The notes beneath the pieces are model-generated. The model was not told the DNA's origin and ran no database searches. It saw only the letters and a list, made by a program, of their open reading frames with translations. The position numbers were made by a program, and so were the translations under genes. Below are positions 17,757 through 26,715 of a stretch of 64,000 nucleotides of DNA, in pieces (the stretch's first letter is position 1; the number at the start of each line of letters is the position of its first letter). The stretch is from Flavobacterium potami (lineage in GTDB: Bacteria; Bacteroidota; Bacteroidia; Flavobacteriales; Flavobacteriaceae): assembly GCF_020026915.1 (NCBI RefSeq), contig NZ_JAINUY010000003.1:496001-560000 (forward strand), in the 5' to 3' direction.

Positions 17757-18527
17757 ATGTCAAAATCAAAAAATATTGTGCTCATTCATGGAAATTTTGT
17801 CAACGAAAAAACTTGGGCAGAATGGAAAGAGTACTATGAAAGAAAAGGATATACTGTTTACGCTCCGGCAAATCCCGGACACGACGGAAATCCAGCTGAT
17901 TTAAGAGCAAAAGTGCATCCAGAACTAACTACAACCGGATTTATAGCTATTGTTCATAATATTGCCAAGCTAATTGATTCTTTACCTGAAAAACCTTTGG
18001 TAATTGGTCATTCGATGGCGGGTATGGCTGCTTTAAAATTGGTAGAATTAGGAAAAGCAGCTGCAGGAGTAAGTATTGATGGCGCTCCGCCGAAAAATGT
18101 TTTTCCGCCATTTCAGACTTTAAAAACGGTATTGCCTGCTTTTGGTTTCTTTTCTTCTAAAAAATATTTTATGGGAAGTCGCGAATGGTACGACTATGCC
18201 TTTTTCAATACTATTCCTGAAACACAGAAAAAAATTGCCTTTGAAAAATTTGCAGTTCCAGAAAGTTATAAAGTCAGTCGTGAATTAGTTCTAAATTCTT
18301 TTTCTAACATTAATTTCAAAAAGCCTCACGAACCGATTCTTTTTATTGGCGGTGGCAACGATCATATCTTTCCTCCTAATCTGACAGAAACAATCGCTCG
18401 AAAATATAGAGCCAATGCTGGCCGTGTCGACCTTAAAATATTCGACGGAAAAAGTCATTTTATTTGCGGAGAACCAGGTTGGGAAAGTGTAGCAGATTAT
18501 ATTTTGAACTGGTATGAAGCTTTATAA
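17757..18527 (+). CDS. Alpha/beta hydrolase, paralogue 2 of 3
   Basis: This 256-residue cytosolic alpha/beta hydrolase has the elbow VIGHSMAG (Ser86), GGGNDHIFPP for the probable acid, and KSHFICGEPGWE for the His. The opening IHGNFVNEKTWAEWKEYYERKGY aligns with the WDEW region of the products at 9764 and 24733, but it is the most divergent of the three. It is in an operon with the isochorismatase-like gene and ends before a strong terminator. The substrate is unknown. Confidence 0.9.
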   Translation: MSKSKNIVLIHGNFVNEKTWAEWKEYYERKGYTVYAPANPGHDGNPADLRAKVHPELTTTGFIAIVHNIAKLIDSLPEKPLVIGHSMAGMAALKLVELGKAAAGVSIDGAPPKNVFPPFQTLKTVLPAFGFFSSKKYFMGSREWYDYAFFNTIPETQKKIAFEKFAVPESYKVSRELVLNSFSNINFKKPHEPILFIGGGNDHIFPPNLTETIARKYRANAGRVDLKIFDGKSHFICGEPGWESVADYILNWYEAL

Positions 18528-18549
18528 CTTTTAAAATTTCACTCATAAT

Positions 18550-18580
18550 AATGCTAACCTCAAACGGTTAGCATTTTTTA
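18550..18580 (+). terminator. Terminator after the hydrolase operon
   Basis: AATGCTAACC and GGTTAGCATT form a 10-bp stem around a 6-base loop, followed by TTTTT. It closes the 17210-18527 operon. Confidence 0.88.
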
Positions 18581-18699
18581 TATATTTCAAACAATAAAAT
18601 ATACCAACGATATATCGTTGGCAATCAATTTTGCTTTATTTTAAAGTTAGATGCATAATTATCAATACCTTCGTATTGCCAGTTTAACCATACCAAAAA

Positions 18700-20310
18700 A
18701 TGTTTTCTAAGCAAACAAAGATCATTTTGTTTCTCCTTGTATTATTTACAATTGGAGACTTAAATGCTTTCGTCTCCTTTAAAAATAAAGATCAGATTGA
18801 GACGGTAGAAAAAAGCCTGTCTATTCCTAAAAAAAATAGTGATGATGATACTCCTTATACCGCTCAAGAGGTCAAAAAAGCAGAGCAGACATTGGCATCA
18901 TTACCGGAAAACATCGATAAAATCAAAATTCTATTAAAGGTAAGCAACTGGTACGAGATCTCCTATGAGAATCCGACCACATTAGAAAAGGCTTGTAAAT
19001 ATGGTCACGATGCCCTTAGAATAAGCGAGATTTTGCATTCTAATATTTATGTTGGTAAATCTTATCTACAGCTTTCCATGGTTTATCAGCTGAAAGATAA
19101 TAATCCGATGATCGAAATCTGCGCCAGAAGAGCCATCACCGCATTGACAGGAACCGATCAGATCGATGATCTGGCAGAATCTTGGGTCATGATCTGGTCG
19201 GCAAAAATGAGAACTGGAGCGCCAATAAACGAAAAATTGTCACCAATTTTTAAAGCCGCATCTTTATTCGAAAAAACAAAAAACAACAAAAGAATTGGCG
19301 ACTGCTACAGCCAAATTAGTGAACTGTATTTTTCTCAATCCGATTTTAAAAATGCTTTGGACTTTCTAAAAAAAGCTCTCTTTTATTATAAAGCTGCCAA
19401 TCTGGATGAAACCTCTATTTTACCTATTTCTTCCCGACTTCATATTATTTATGAAGCTGAAAAAAGAAATAAGGATATTATCCAACTTAAAAACAAAACG
19501 CTTTTTCAACAAAGCAAACTCAAAAACGAAGTGTTTTTGCGTAATTCAATGATCACATTTGTAGTGCTGTTACTTATTATTCTGGCACTGCTTTATAAAA
19601 GTTTTATTTTCAAGAAAAAAATAAATAAGATGCTTGAAATGCAGCAAAATGAAATCAATAAAAAAAACAATGCACTTCAAAATCTAGTAATCGAAAAAGA
19701 ATGGCTGCTTCGTGAAATTCATCATCGAGTAAAAAACAATCTGCATATGGTTGTTGGTTTATTGGCAAGTCAGGTTGAATTTTTAAAAAATGAAGAAGCT
19801 GTTCAGGCTATTAACAACAGCCAGAACAGAATCCAATCTATGTCCTTGATTCATCAAAAGTTGTATCAGTCTGAAAGTTTATCGCTTATTGATATGCCTT
19901 CCTATATTTTTGAATTGACCGAATATTTAAAGGATTCTTTCGAAATCAGAAATAGAATTCGCTTCGTACTCGATATTGACAGTTTTAATCTACCGCTATC
20001 GCATTCTATTCCGATTGGGTTAATTTTCAATGAAGCTGTTACCAATGCCATAAAATATGCTTTCCCAAATGATGCAAAAGGAATTATCACTATTTCGCTT
20101 AAAACAGCTGAAAATCAAAAATACAAACTAATCATTCATGATAACGGTGTTGGACTTCCACCCGATTTTGATCCTTATAACAATCCTTCATTAGGTGTAA
20201 AATTAATGCACGGCTTATCTGCCGATATAGAAGGAAAGTTTTTAATTACGAATGTAAATGGAACCAAAATAACTTTGGAATTTACTTTCATCGAAAATAA
20301 TCTCAATTAA
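18700..20310 (+). CDS. TPR-type sensor histidine kinase, HisKA_2 type (paralogue)
   Basis: The 536-residue kinase has an N-terminal hydrophobic signal/anchor and a shorter helical TPR region (about 50-265). One transmembrane helix follows (about 283-302, MITFVVLLLIILALLYKSF), then a coiled coil. The HisKA_2 motif is EIHHRVKNNLHMVVGLLASQ (His341/His342), followed by a HATPase domain (LIFNEAVTNAIKYAF, DNGVGLP, LGVKLMHGL). Its kinase core closely follows that of the product at 12722. The response-regulator gene follows by about 14 bp, making a kinase/regulator operon. The sensed signal is unknown. Confidence 0.93.
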   Translation: MFSKQTKIILFLLVLFTIGDLNAFVSFKNKDQIETVEKSLSIPKKNSDDDTPYTAQEVKKAEQTLASLPENIDKIKILLKVSNWYEISYENPTTLEKACKYGHDALRISEILHSNIYVGKSYLQLSMVYQLKDNNPMIEICARRAITALTGTDQIDDLAESWVMIWSAKMRTGAPINEKLSPIFKAASLFEKTKNNKRIGDCYSQISELYFSQSDFKNALDFLKKALFYYKAANLDETSILPISSRLHIIYEAEKRNKDIIQLKNKTLFQQSKLKNEVFLRNSMITFVVLLLIILALLYKSFIFKKKINKMLEMQQNEINKKNNALQNLVIEKEWLLREIHHRVKNNLHMVVGLLASQVEFLKNEEAVQAINNSQNRIQSMSLIHQKLYQSESLSLIDMPSYIFELTEYLKDSFEIRNRIRFVLDIDSFNLPLSHSIPIGLIFNEAVTNAIKYAFPNDAKGIITISLKTAENQKYKLIIHDNGVGLPPDFDPYNNPSLGVKLMHGLSADIEGKFLITNVNGTKITLEFTFIENNLN

Positions 20311-20324
20311 TTTAATTGCACAAA

Positions 20325-22274
20325 ATGTCAAAATCATTAAAAATTCTGATAGTTGAAGATCAATTTGTAGAAGCAAATCATTTGCGGCTGATGCTCAAAA
20401 AAGCCGGTCATACTGTTACGGGAATGGCGCGTTCTGTTCCAGATGCCAAATATTATATTGCACAAGAAAGACCAGAACTGGTTTTATTGGATATTTTCCT
20501 TTCGGGAAAAGAAACCGGAATCGATCTTGCCGAAATATTAAAAGAAGACAACATTCCTTTTATTTATCTTTCTGCCAATTCTAATGAACAAGTGCTTAAT
20601 AAAGCCAAATTAACGCATCCGTACGGTTTTTTAGTGAAGCCTTTTAGAGAACAGGATTTATTGGTTACCATCGAAATTGCCAGATACCATCAGGAGCACG
20701 GTATTGAATCTTCTATTAGAAAAGAACTTTTGTTTCAAAAACAACTGAAAACAATCGTTAAAAAAAGCGGTAATTGGGATGACAGAGTCTTGAATATTAT
20801 TACTTCTTTACAATCGCTCATTTCTTTCGATCTGGTTATGGCTGTGTTTTACATGGACAACAAACTGACCAACAGAGTTCTTGGTTATGCCAGAACAGGT
20901 TTGCATGAATATCAGAAAATTGGAGTCGAAGAATTACAAAATATTACCGCTTTAAAAGAATCTGAAATTAACGAATTAAGAAACAGAAGCAAAGTAGAAA
21001 AAGAAGCTACTTTTTATAACGGTCAGGATTTTATTAAAATTTGTGATAAAACACCGATCAAAAAAATGATTGCTAATTCGATGAATATGAAATCGAATCT
21101 GATGTTGCCAGTTCCTTTAACCTTATATGAAAATGGTGGTCTCTATTTGTCTTTTTTTAGCAGACAAGCTGATAATTACAACAAAAACCATATTACCTTG
21201 TGTGAAAGACTTCAGGAACCTTTGATTTATGCTATTCAAAATTTAGTTAATGCTGATAAAAAATTAGATACTAAAACGAATACAGCTGCAAAATCTAATA
21301 ACGGAAAAAATACAAAATTTTCTGGCTTTGAATCGATTGTTGGTAAAAGTCCCGCTTTATTAAAATTATTTGACCATATTTTGCAAGTCGCTCCTGCCGA
21401 TACAACCGTTCTGATTACTGGAGAAAGTGGTACAGGAAAAGAAAGTATTGCCAATAGCATTCAGCAATTGTCGGATCGAAAAGATCAGCCGTTTGTAAAA
21501 ATTAACTGCTCGGCATTACCTCCAAGTCTTATCGAATCTGAGTTGTTTGGACACGAAAAAGGTTCGTTTACAGGCGCCACAGAAAAACGAATTGGTAAAT
21601 TTGAACAAGCCAACAACGGAACTCTTTTCCTGGACGAAATTGGTGATATGCCTCTGGAAATGCAGGCAAAATTACTTCGCGCCATTCAGGAAAAAGAAAT
21701 TGAACGTGTTGGAGGAAATCTTCCAATCAAAGTAAATGTGAGAATCATTGCCGCGACAAACTGCAAACTAGAAAAAGAGGTCGCAGAAGGTCGTTTTAGA
21801 CTCGATTTGTATTATAGACTTAACGTTTTTCCAATTCAATTACCACCTTTAAGAGAGCGTAAAGAAGATATCGGACTACTAGCGCGTCACTTTATTGCTG
21901 TTTATAGCTCTAAAACGGGAAAAAATGTAACGGAAATTGCCGAAGATGCCTTAAAAAGTCTTTTATCATATCAATGGCCTGGAAATATTCGTGAACTTGA
22001 AAATCTTATCGAAAGAAGCATTCTTTTAGCAAAAACCGATACGATTGAACATATTCCGCTTCCTTCTTTTGAAGAAAATAGGATTACCAATAACTCCAAC
22101 GAATGGTTTTTTAAGACCATTCAGGAAAACGAAAGAGAACACATTATCAATGTACTAGAAAAATGCAATGGAAGAATCAGAGGCGCTGGCGGAGCGTCAG
22201 AAATATTGGGCTTGCCTCCTACTACATTGGCTTCAAGAATGCAGAAGCTGGGAATTAAGAGAAGTCATTTTTAA
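20325..22274 (+). CDS. Response regulator with REC, GAF, sigma54-interaction and Fis-type HTH domains (paralogue)
   Basis: The 649-residue regulator repeats the architecture of the product at 10543: receiver (Asp56 in LLDIFLS), GAF-like region, AAA+ sigma54-interaction domain (Walker A GESGTGKE, Walker B DEIGDM) and C-terminal HTH ([21 protein letters not shown]). Its sigma54 contact loop reads GSFTGA rather than GAFTGA. I placed the start at the ATG 20325 and not at the TTG 20316, because [13 protein letters not shown] is the normal receiver start. It is co-transcribed with the kinase at 18700, the probable phosphodonor. Confidence 0.92.
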   Translation: MSKSLKILIVEDQFVEANHLRLMLKKAGHTVTGMARSVPDAKYYIAQERPELVLLDIFLSGKETGIDLAEILKEDNIPFIYLSANSNEQVLNKAKLTHPYGFLVKPFREQDLLVTIEIARYHQEHGIESSIRKELLFQKQLKTIVKKSGNWDDRVLNIITSLQSLISFDLVMAVFYMDNKLTNRVLGYARTGLHEYQKIGVEELQNITALKESEINELRNRSKVEKEATFYNGQDFIKICDKTPIKKMIANSMNMKSNLMLPVPLTLYENGGLYLSFFSRQADNYNKNHITLCERLQEPLIYAIQNLVNADKKLDTKTNTAAKSNNGKNTKFSGFESIVGKSPALLKLFDHILQVAPADTTVLITGESGTGKESIANSIQQLSDRKDQPFVKINCSALPPSLIESELFGHEKGSFTGATEKRIGKFEQANNGTLFLDEIGDMPLEMQAKLLRAIQEKEIERVGGNLPIKVNVRIIAATNCKLEKEVAEGRFRLDLYYRLNVFPIQLPPLRERKEDIGLLARHFIAVYSSKTGKNVTEIAEDALKSLLSYQWPGNIRELENLIERSILLAKTDTIEHIPLPSFEENRITNNSNEWFFKTIQENEREHIINVLEKCNGRIRGAGGASEILGLPPTTLASRMQKLGIKRSHF

Positions 22275-22305
22275 TTGTTATTGATCGAGTTTGAACAATT
22301 TTTTT
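22273..22305 (+). terminator. Terminator after the kinase/regulator operon
   Basis: AATTGTT and AACAATT form a 7-bp stem around a loop, followed by TTTTT. It overlaps the stop codon at 22274. Confidence 0.6.
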
Positions 22306-22356
22306 ATCAATCTAAAAACTATTCTTTTTAATCTGATCTGTATAAAATTCTCCTTA

Positions 22357-22965
22357 TCAATAATAATTTCCATCGTTTATTTCTTTGACATATATCCATT
22401 TACCTTTTTCCGCTTTCATAATTACTATGGAAATAGGTTTAATAAACTGTTTTTTAGTCGTGGTTTCTGATTTCGCAAACAGAGCATATTGTTTGTTTTG
22501 ATAAAAGACAGGATCAGAGAATGCGAATACAGTCACCTCGGAACTCTTTTCGCTCATAAATTCATTGTATGCTGTAGGTTTTGGGAAATCCTTCTCCTTC
22601 ATAAATTTAATCTGAGGGTTTTTAAAATCGTCCTGTGTCCAAAAACTGGTTTGCACCCAAGTCTCATCTGTTTTATAGTTCCGATATCTTTTATTCATAA
22701 GATTCCAGTATTCCTCAACATATGATGGATCATTTGATATAATACTGTTATCAAGAGTGTTGTTGTTTATCGAAACCAGTGATCTTTCCTTAAAAAGATC
22801 CAATACATAATTGCTGTTTATTTTATTGGAAATAATAATTACAGTGTCCTTGACAGCAAGCCTTGAGCCTAAATAAGTATCTACAGGAGATGGCAGCAAG
22901 TCTTTTGTAGAAGAACAGCCATAAACCGATAAACCTATTAAAAATAATATGATAATTCTCTTCAT
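22357..22965 (-). CDS. Lipoprotein of unknown function
   Basis: The 202-residue product has a lipoprotein signal with lipobox VYGC (Cys17) followed by SSTKDLLPSP. The mature part is a mixed alpha/beta domain. The C-terminal pattern, IVIMKAEKGKWIYVKEINDGNYY, and SDPVFYQNKQYALFAKS suggest an NTF2-like or similar small fold, but I do not recognise the family. It starts 14 bp after the stop of the HExxH lipoprotein gene, so the two form an operon and may act together at the cell envelope. Confidence 0.75.
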   Translation of the reverse strand: MKRIIILFLIGLSVYGCSSTKDLLPSPVDTYLGSRLAVKDTVIIISNKINSNYVLDLFKERSLVSINNNTLDNSIISNDPSYVEEYWNLMNKRYRNYKTDETWVQTSFWTQDDFKNPQIKFMKEKDFPKPTAYNEFMSEKSSEVTVFAFSDPVFYQNKQYALFAKSETTTKKQFIKPISIVIMKAEKGKWIYVKEINDGNYY

Positions 22966-22979
22966 GATACTTGCATTAA

Positions 22980-24359
22980 TTATTTACATGGTTCTCCTAC
23001 AGCCTTCTGTCCATTAATAGTTGAATTAACACTCTCGCCATTATATCTGCCAATAATTCTATTGTAGTCCACACTGTTTACTGGGAACTTTTTTTGAAAT
23101 ATAGGCGCTTCCTGTAGACCTCCCCAAGCTAAATCCGTATAGATTTGATCTGGAATATCTCCCTTCTTGAGTGCTTTTCCCGTGTCAAATTCCTGTAATG
23201 CAGCCCCTATCGCATCTACATAACTTTTTGCCATAGCATCATGATGTGCTGCATCCTTTGAGCCAGGATACTTCTTATCAACAAATTTTTGGTACAGCGC
23301 TGGAAAATCATCAAAAATTGCCGGATTATTTTTAGCAGTGTATTCATCAACAAGACTAAAAAAGTAGCAATGTACAATTTCATGTAATAAATTGGAAGCT
23401 CGGAATAACTTCGTTGCGCTGGTATAATTCGAACTTATCATTATGTTATAGTTGTTTGCCGTCCCCGAGGGAATAGATGATGCTGGTCTGCTGATCTTAG
23501 AACTTGATGTTATTTTTACGTTATAAACCTTACTGGTTCCCAATTCACTTAATACTTTTGCAATACTTGCATTTGTTCCTTTTTTCAACAGTTCAAATAC
23601 CTTTTTCGGACAATCATCTAAACTGTCCGTAATAATCAGTTCTTCAATAGTTTCTGCAACTGCATTTACACTTGAACTACCCGAACCACCACCACTACTT
23701 GTAGCATCCCACGACATTCCCGATGCTCCACCCGATGGAGAATAACCCATACTTGAACCTCCACTTCCCCAAATCATGTCCCAATCGGTAGCATTTACTA
23801 ATTTTGGTTTTCCAAGAACAACTACATCTTGCAACTGTCCACCATCAATCGTTTTTGCTGTTGTACTTGCAGCAATTTTCACTAGTTCCGAGATAATAAC
23901 ACCTTCCTTTGCCCTGAAACCTTTTAGAAATTTCCATTCGGATGAGTAAATAAATATCTTTCCAGAAAAAAGAGAAATATTAGAACCTTCATCGGGTTGC
24001 ATACTGAAGATAACCGTTTTAATTTCATTGTCTATTTTTACAGCTAAAAGACGATTATTCTGAAATTCGTTATTTTCAGAAAAAGGAATAACGGTCAATA
24101 ACTGATCGCTACCGTTTATTATTTCTTGCGTTGCCTGATCAAAGTCAAGAGTGCTTAATTCATCAGTAGATGATTTAGCTAATGAACTATAGGTTGAATT
24201 GGTCAAGAACGCTTTCAATTCACTAAAACTAACAGTCTTGATATTGCTTTGCTGCTGAATTGTATTTTCACTATCCTGGCAATTGGTTAGTGCTAATGTG
24301 ATGATAAATAGCACTATTCTTTTTAAATTTTTTGTTATTTCTGGCTTTTTGCTGGTCAT
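22980..24359 (-). CDS. Lipoprotein with an HExxH zinc-peptidase-like motif
   Basis: This 459-residue protein has a signal with lipobox LTNC (Cys27). A N-terminal half of unknown fold is followed by a Gly/Ser-rich linker (about 200-230, with many SGGGSGSS-type runs). The C-terminal domain contains NLLHEIVHCYFFSLVDEY, in which His326, Glu327 and His330 form an HExxH zinc site. A zinc metallopeptidase activity is inferred from this one motif, and the third ligand is not clear. Further on, DAAHHDAMAKSYVDAIGAALQEF adds more His. It heads an operon with the lipoprotein at 22357. The Cys at the very C-terminus (GEPCK) is notable. Confidence 0.8.
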   Translation of the reverse strand: MTSKKPEITKNLKRIVLFIITLALTNCQDSENTIQQQSNIKTVSFSELKAFLTNSTYSSLAKSSTDELSTLDFDQATQEIINGSDQLLTVIPFSENNEFQNNRLLAVKIDNEIKTVIFSMQPDEGSNISLFSGKIFIYSSEWKFLKGFRAKEGVIISELVKIAASTTAKTIDGGQLQDVVVLGKPKLVNATDWDMIWGSGGSSMGYSPSGGASGMSWDATSSGGGSGSSSVNAVAETIEELIITDSLDDCPKKVFELLKKGTNASIAKVLSELGTSKVYNVKITSSSKISRPASSIPSGTANNYNIMISSNYTSATKLFRASNLLHEIVHCYFFSLVDEYTAKNNPAIFDDFPALYQKFVDKKYPGSKDAAHHDAMAKSYVDAIGAALQEFDTGKALKKGDIPDQIYTDLAWGGLQEAPIFQKKFPVNSVDYNRIIGRYNGESVNSTINGQKAVGEPCK

Positions 24360-24732
24360 TTTTTATTGCAGTTTTTTCTTTCAAAAGCAAAAATATATTT
24401 TTTATATATTTTTTAAAAAAATATTTAGATAATTCTTACTATTTTTTTTCATCTTATTTCTTAGCGCTAAATAAACATTCCTAAAAAACTTTCATGTCAC
24501 TAGCCAAAATCCTAAATAAACAAAATCTAAAAAAGTAGAAAGAATGTGATTTAAAAAAATACTAACTAACAATTAAGCAAGTAACGATATAAAGTCGCCT
24601 TTTCTTCGTTTAACGACGAAATATAGTTTGATGCAAATCTTCACAAAGAACACAAGTCCTTAAAAAACAACACCTTAACTAAAAAGGTTCGATTTTAGCA
24701 TACCGTTTGGCATAACATTAAAACAATGTATT
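24360..24732. other. Intergenic region of about 370 bp between divergent genes
   Basis: The first part holds the AT-rich promoter of the lipoprotein operon (minus). Around 24603-24622 there is an inverted repeat TTCGT-TTAACG-ACGAA continuing into ATATAG. At 24685-24700 the plus strand has GG and GC at 10-bp spacing (AGGTTCGATTTTAGCA), a weak sigma54-like match before the gene at 24733. No ORF is credible here. Confidence 0.4.
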
Positions 24733-25521
24733 ATGCAAACTGAAAACCCTACTACAATTCTATTTATTACCGGCGCTTTTGTGAGTAATAAATGTTGGGA
24801 TGAGTGGAAAGCTTTTTTTGAAAATAAAGGCTTCAAAACTCTGGCTCCTGCTTGGCCATATAAAGATGCTCCCGCCGAAGTATTGCGCAAGCGTCATCCG
24901 GATCCGCAGATTGCTGGGTTGCGTTTGACTCAATTAATTGAACATTTTGAAAATATCGCCAAAAAATTACCTGAGAAACCGATTCTTATCGGCCATTCTA
25001 TTGGCGGATTGATAGCACAAATTCTTCTTCAGCGTAATTTAGCTGCCGCTGCAATTGCCATACATTCTGTTCCGCCCCAAGGAATTATGACTTTTAAATT
25101 TTCGTTTTTAAAAGCCGGTTGGGGACCACTTGGTTTCTTCACTTCAACTAAAACAACTTTTATGATGAGTTTTAGTCAGTGGCAATATGCTTTTACAAAC
25201 GGAATGCCCGAAGAATGGCAGGAAAAAGCCTATTACGAATCGGCAATTCCAGAATCTAAGTTGATTGTTCGTGATACGATAACTTCAGCAGCAAAAGTCG
25301 ATTTTAATGCTCCTCATAAACCACTTTTATTGATTGCAGGATCTACAGATCACACGATTCCAGAATCTCTCAATTATTCCAATTATAAAAAATACTCCGA
25401 CAAAAATTCTGTAACCGACTTTAAAGTTTTTCCAGATCGAAATCATTTTGTCCTCAACCAGCCGGGCTGGCAGGAAATTGCAGTTTATATACAAGACTGG
25501 ATAGAAAAACAACACGTATAA
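24733..25521 (+). CDS. Alpha/beta hydrolase, paralogue 3 of 3
   Basis: This 262-residue alpha/beta hydrolase is very similar to the product at 9764 along its length: FITGAFVSNKCWDEWKAFFE, LIGHSIGG (Ser89), ESKLIVRDTITSAAKVDF, GSTDHTIPES with the acid, and DRNHFVLNQPGWQE with the His. No signal peptide is seen. It is followed by a secreted alpha/beta hydrolase after 50 bp and is the first gene of a long co-directional run to 31039. The three paralogues in 15 kb point to local duplication and divergence. The substrate is not known. Confidence 0.9.
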   Translation: MQTENPTTILFITGAFVSNKCWDEWKAFFENKGFKTLAPAWPYKDAPAEVLRKRHPDPQIAGLRLTQLIEHFENIAKKLPEKPILIGHSIGGLIAQILLQRNLAAAAIAIHSVPPQGIMTFKFSFLKAGWGPLGFFTSTKTTFMMSFSQWQYAFTNGMPEEWQEKAYYESAIPESKLIVRDTITSAAKVDFNAPHKPLLLIAGSTDHTIPESLNYSNYKKYSDKNSVTDFKVFPDRNHFVLNQPGWQEIAVYIQDWIEKQHV

Positions 25522-25571
25522 AATTAAAAACCAATTATTTATTAACCAATTATTCTATAAAATTTCAAATT

Positions 25572-26591
25572 ATGAAAACGAATTTAGTAAACACCGCTTT
25601 TTTTAACTTTAAAAGTAAAACTACCCAACTCTTAGTTCTGGGACTTTTAATATTGACGATTATTTCCTGTAATAAAAAAACAGAAGAAACTCCTGCAGCA
25701 GAAGCTAAACCTGCTACAGCAACAGAAACAGCTGAAGTCGCTCCGGCAAATCCGCCATCAAATTTTAAACATGCCACAGCAACTGTAAACGGAATTAAAA
25801 TTCATTACGTTGTGGGCGGACAAGGTGATCCTTTAGTTTTAGTTCACGGTTTCGGTCAAAACTGGTACATGTGGAATCGCTTATTGCCAGAACTTTCTAA
25901 ACATTTTACCGTAATCGCTCCCGATTTAAGAGGTGTTGGCGAATCTGATAAACCAGAAAGCGGTTATGACAAAAAAACAATGGCTTCTGATATTCACGAA
26001 TTAGTGAATCAGCTTGGGTATAAAAAAATCAATTTGGCAGGACATGACATCGGACTAATGGTGGCTTACGCTTACGCGGCACAATATGGCGACAGCGTAA
26101 ACAAAGTAGCTTTGATGGACGCACTTTTACCTGGAATTGAGCCTGTTTGGTCGAATGTAAAAGGATCAGCTTGGTGGTTTGGTTTCTTCGCATGGCCAGC
26201 TTCTGGAGATATCGTAAAAGGAAAAGAAAAAGAATTCTTAACTAATTTCTGGCCAGTTGTAGGACACGTAAAAGATCCTTTCACTCCAGAGGAAACTACA
26301 GAATTTATTAGAGCTTATGCTACTGAGGGCGGAACAACGGCTGCTTTTAAATGGTTTGGTGAATTTGACCAAGACGGAAAAGACAATGTAATTTTCATGA
26401 AGAAAAAACTAAAAATGCCACTACTAGCTATGGGCGGGGAATATTTCGCTGCAGCTTTCCTTAAAGATCACTCCAAATTAGTAGCAGAAAATGTTACGGA
26501 ATCTAAAATTGCTGGTTCAGGCCACTGGTTAGTTCAGGAAAATACAGCTCAGGTACAAAAAGATTTACTAGCTTTTTTTCTAAGTAAATAA
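25572..26591 (+). CDS. Lipoprotein alpha/beta hydrolase of the epoxide hydrolase/dehalogenase group
   Basis: The 339-residue protein has a long signal with lipobox TIISC (Cys33) and an Ala/Glu/Pro linker. The alpha/beta hydrolase domain has the HGFGQNWYMW oxyanion region, DLRGVGESDKP, and the nucleophile elbow AGHDIGL with Asp159 instead of Ser. An Asp nucleophile is the mark of epoxide hydrolases and haloalkane/haloacetate dehalogenases. The His is in GSGHWLVQE. It would act at the outer or inner membrane surface. It follows the hydrolase at 24733 and precedes an amidohydrolase, fitting a catabolic run, but no substrate can be named. Confidence 0.9.
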   Translation: MKTNLVNTAFFNFKSKTTQLLVLGLLILTIISCNKKTEETPAAEAKPATATETAEVAPANPPSNFKHATATVNGIKIHYVVGGQGDPLVLVHGFGQNWYMWNRLLPELSKHFTVIAPDLRGVGESDKPESGYDKKTMASDIHELVNQLGYKKINLAGHDIGLMVAYAYAAQYGDSVNKVALMDALLPGIEPVWSNVKGSAWWFGFFAWPASGDIVKGKEKEFLTNFWPVVGHVKDPFTPEETTEFIRAYATEGGTTAAFKWFGEFDQDGKDNVIFMKKKLKMPLLAMGGEYFAAAFLKDHSKLVAENVTESKIAGSGHWLVQENTAQVQKDLLAFFLSK

Positions 26592-26617
26592 TTAAAATGC
26601 TTAACGCTAAAATTATT

Positions 26618-26687
26618 TTAAACACATAGAAACTTGTTTCTCAACACATACACACAATCAATATTCTATGATTCTATGTGTTTAAAA
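26618..26687. repeat. Palindromic intergenic repeat, short copy of family A
   Basis: A perfect 15-bp inverted repeat (26618-26632 with 26673-26687; arm TTTAAACACATAGAA) flanks about 40 bp containing AACTTGTTTCTCAACACAT. Longer relatives lie at 31059 and 43419 with the same ends. It may be transcribed as a hairpin between the hydrolase and the amidohydrolase. Confidence 0.8.
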
Positions 26688-26715
26688 AATTTCATCATTA
26701 CCCTAATTTTTTATT

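Noticed and set aside
18619..18634. Sigma54 site before the kinase at 18700 (TGGCAATCAATTTTGC)
   Set aside because: GG and GC are 11 bp apart instead of 10, which sigma54 promoters do not tolerate well.
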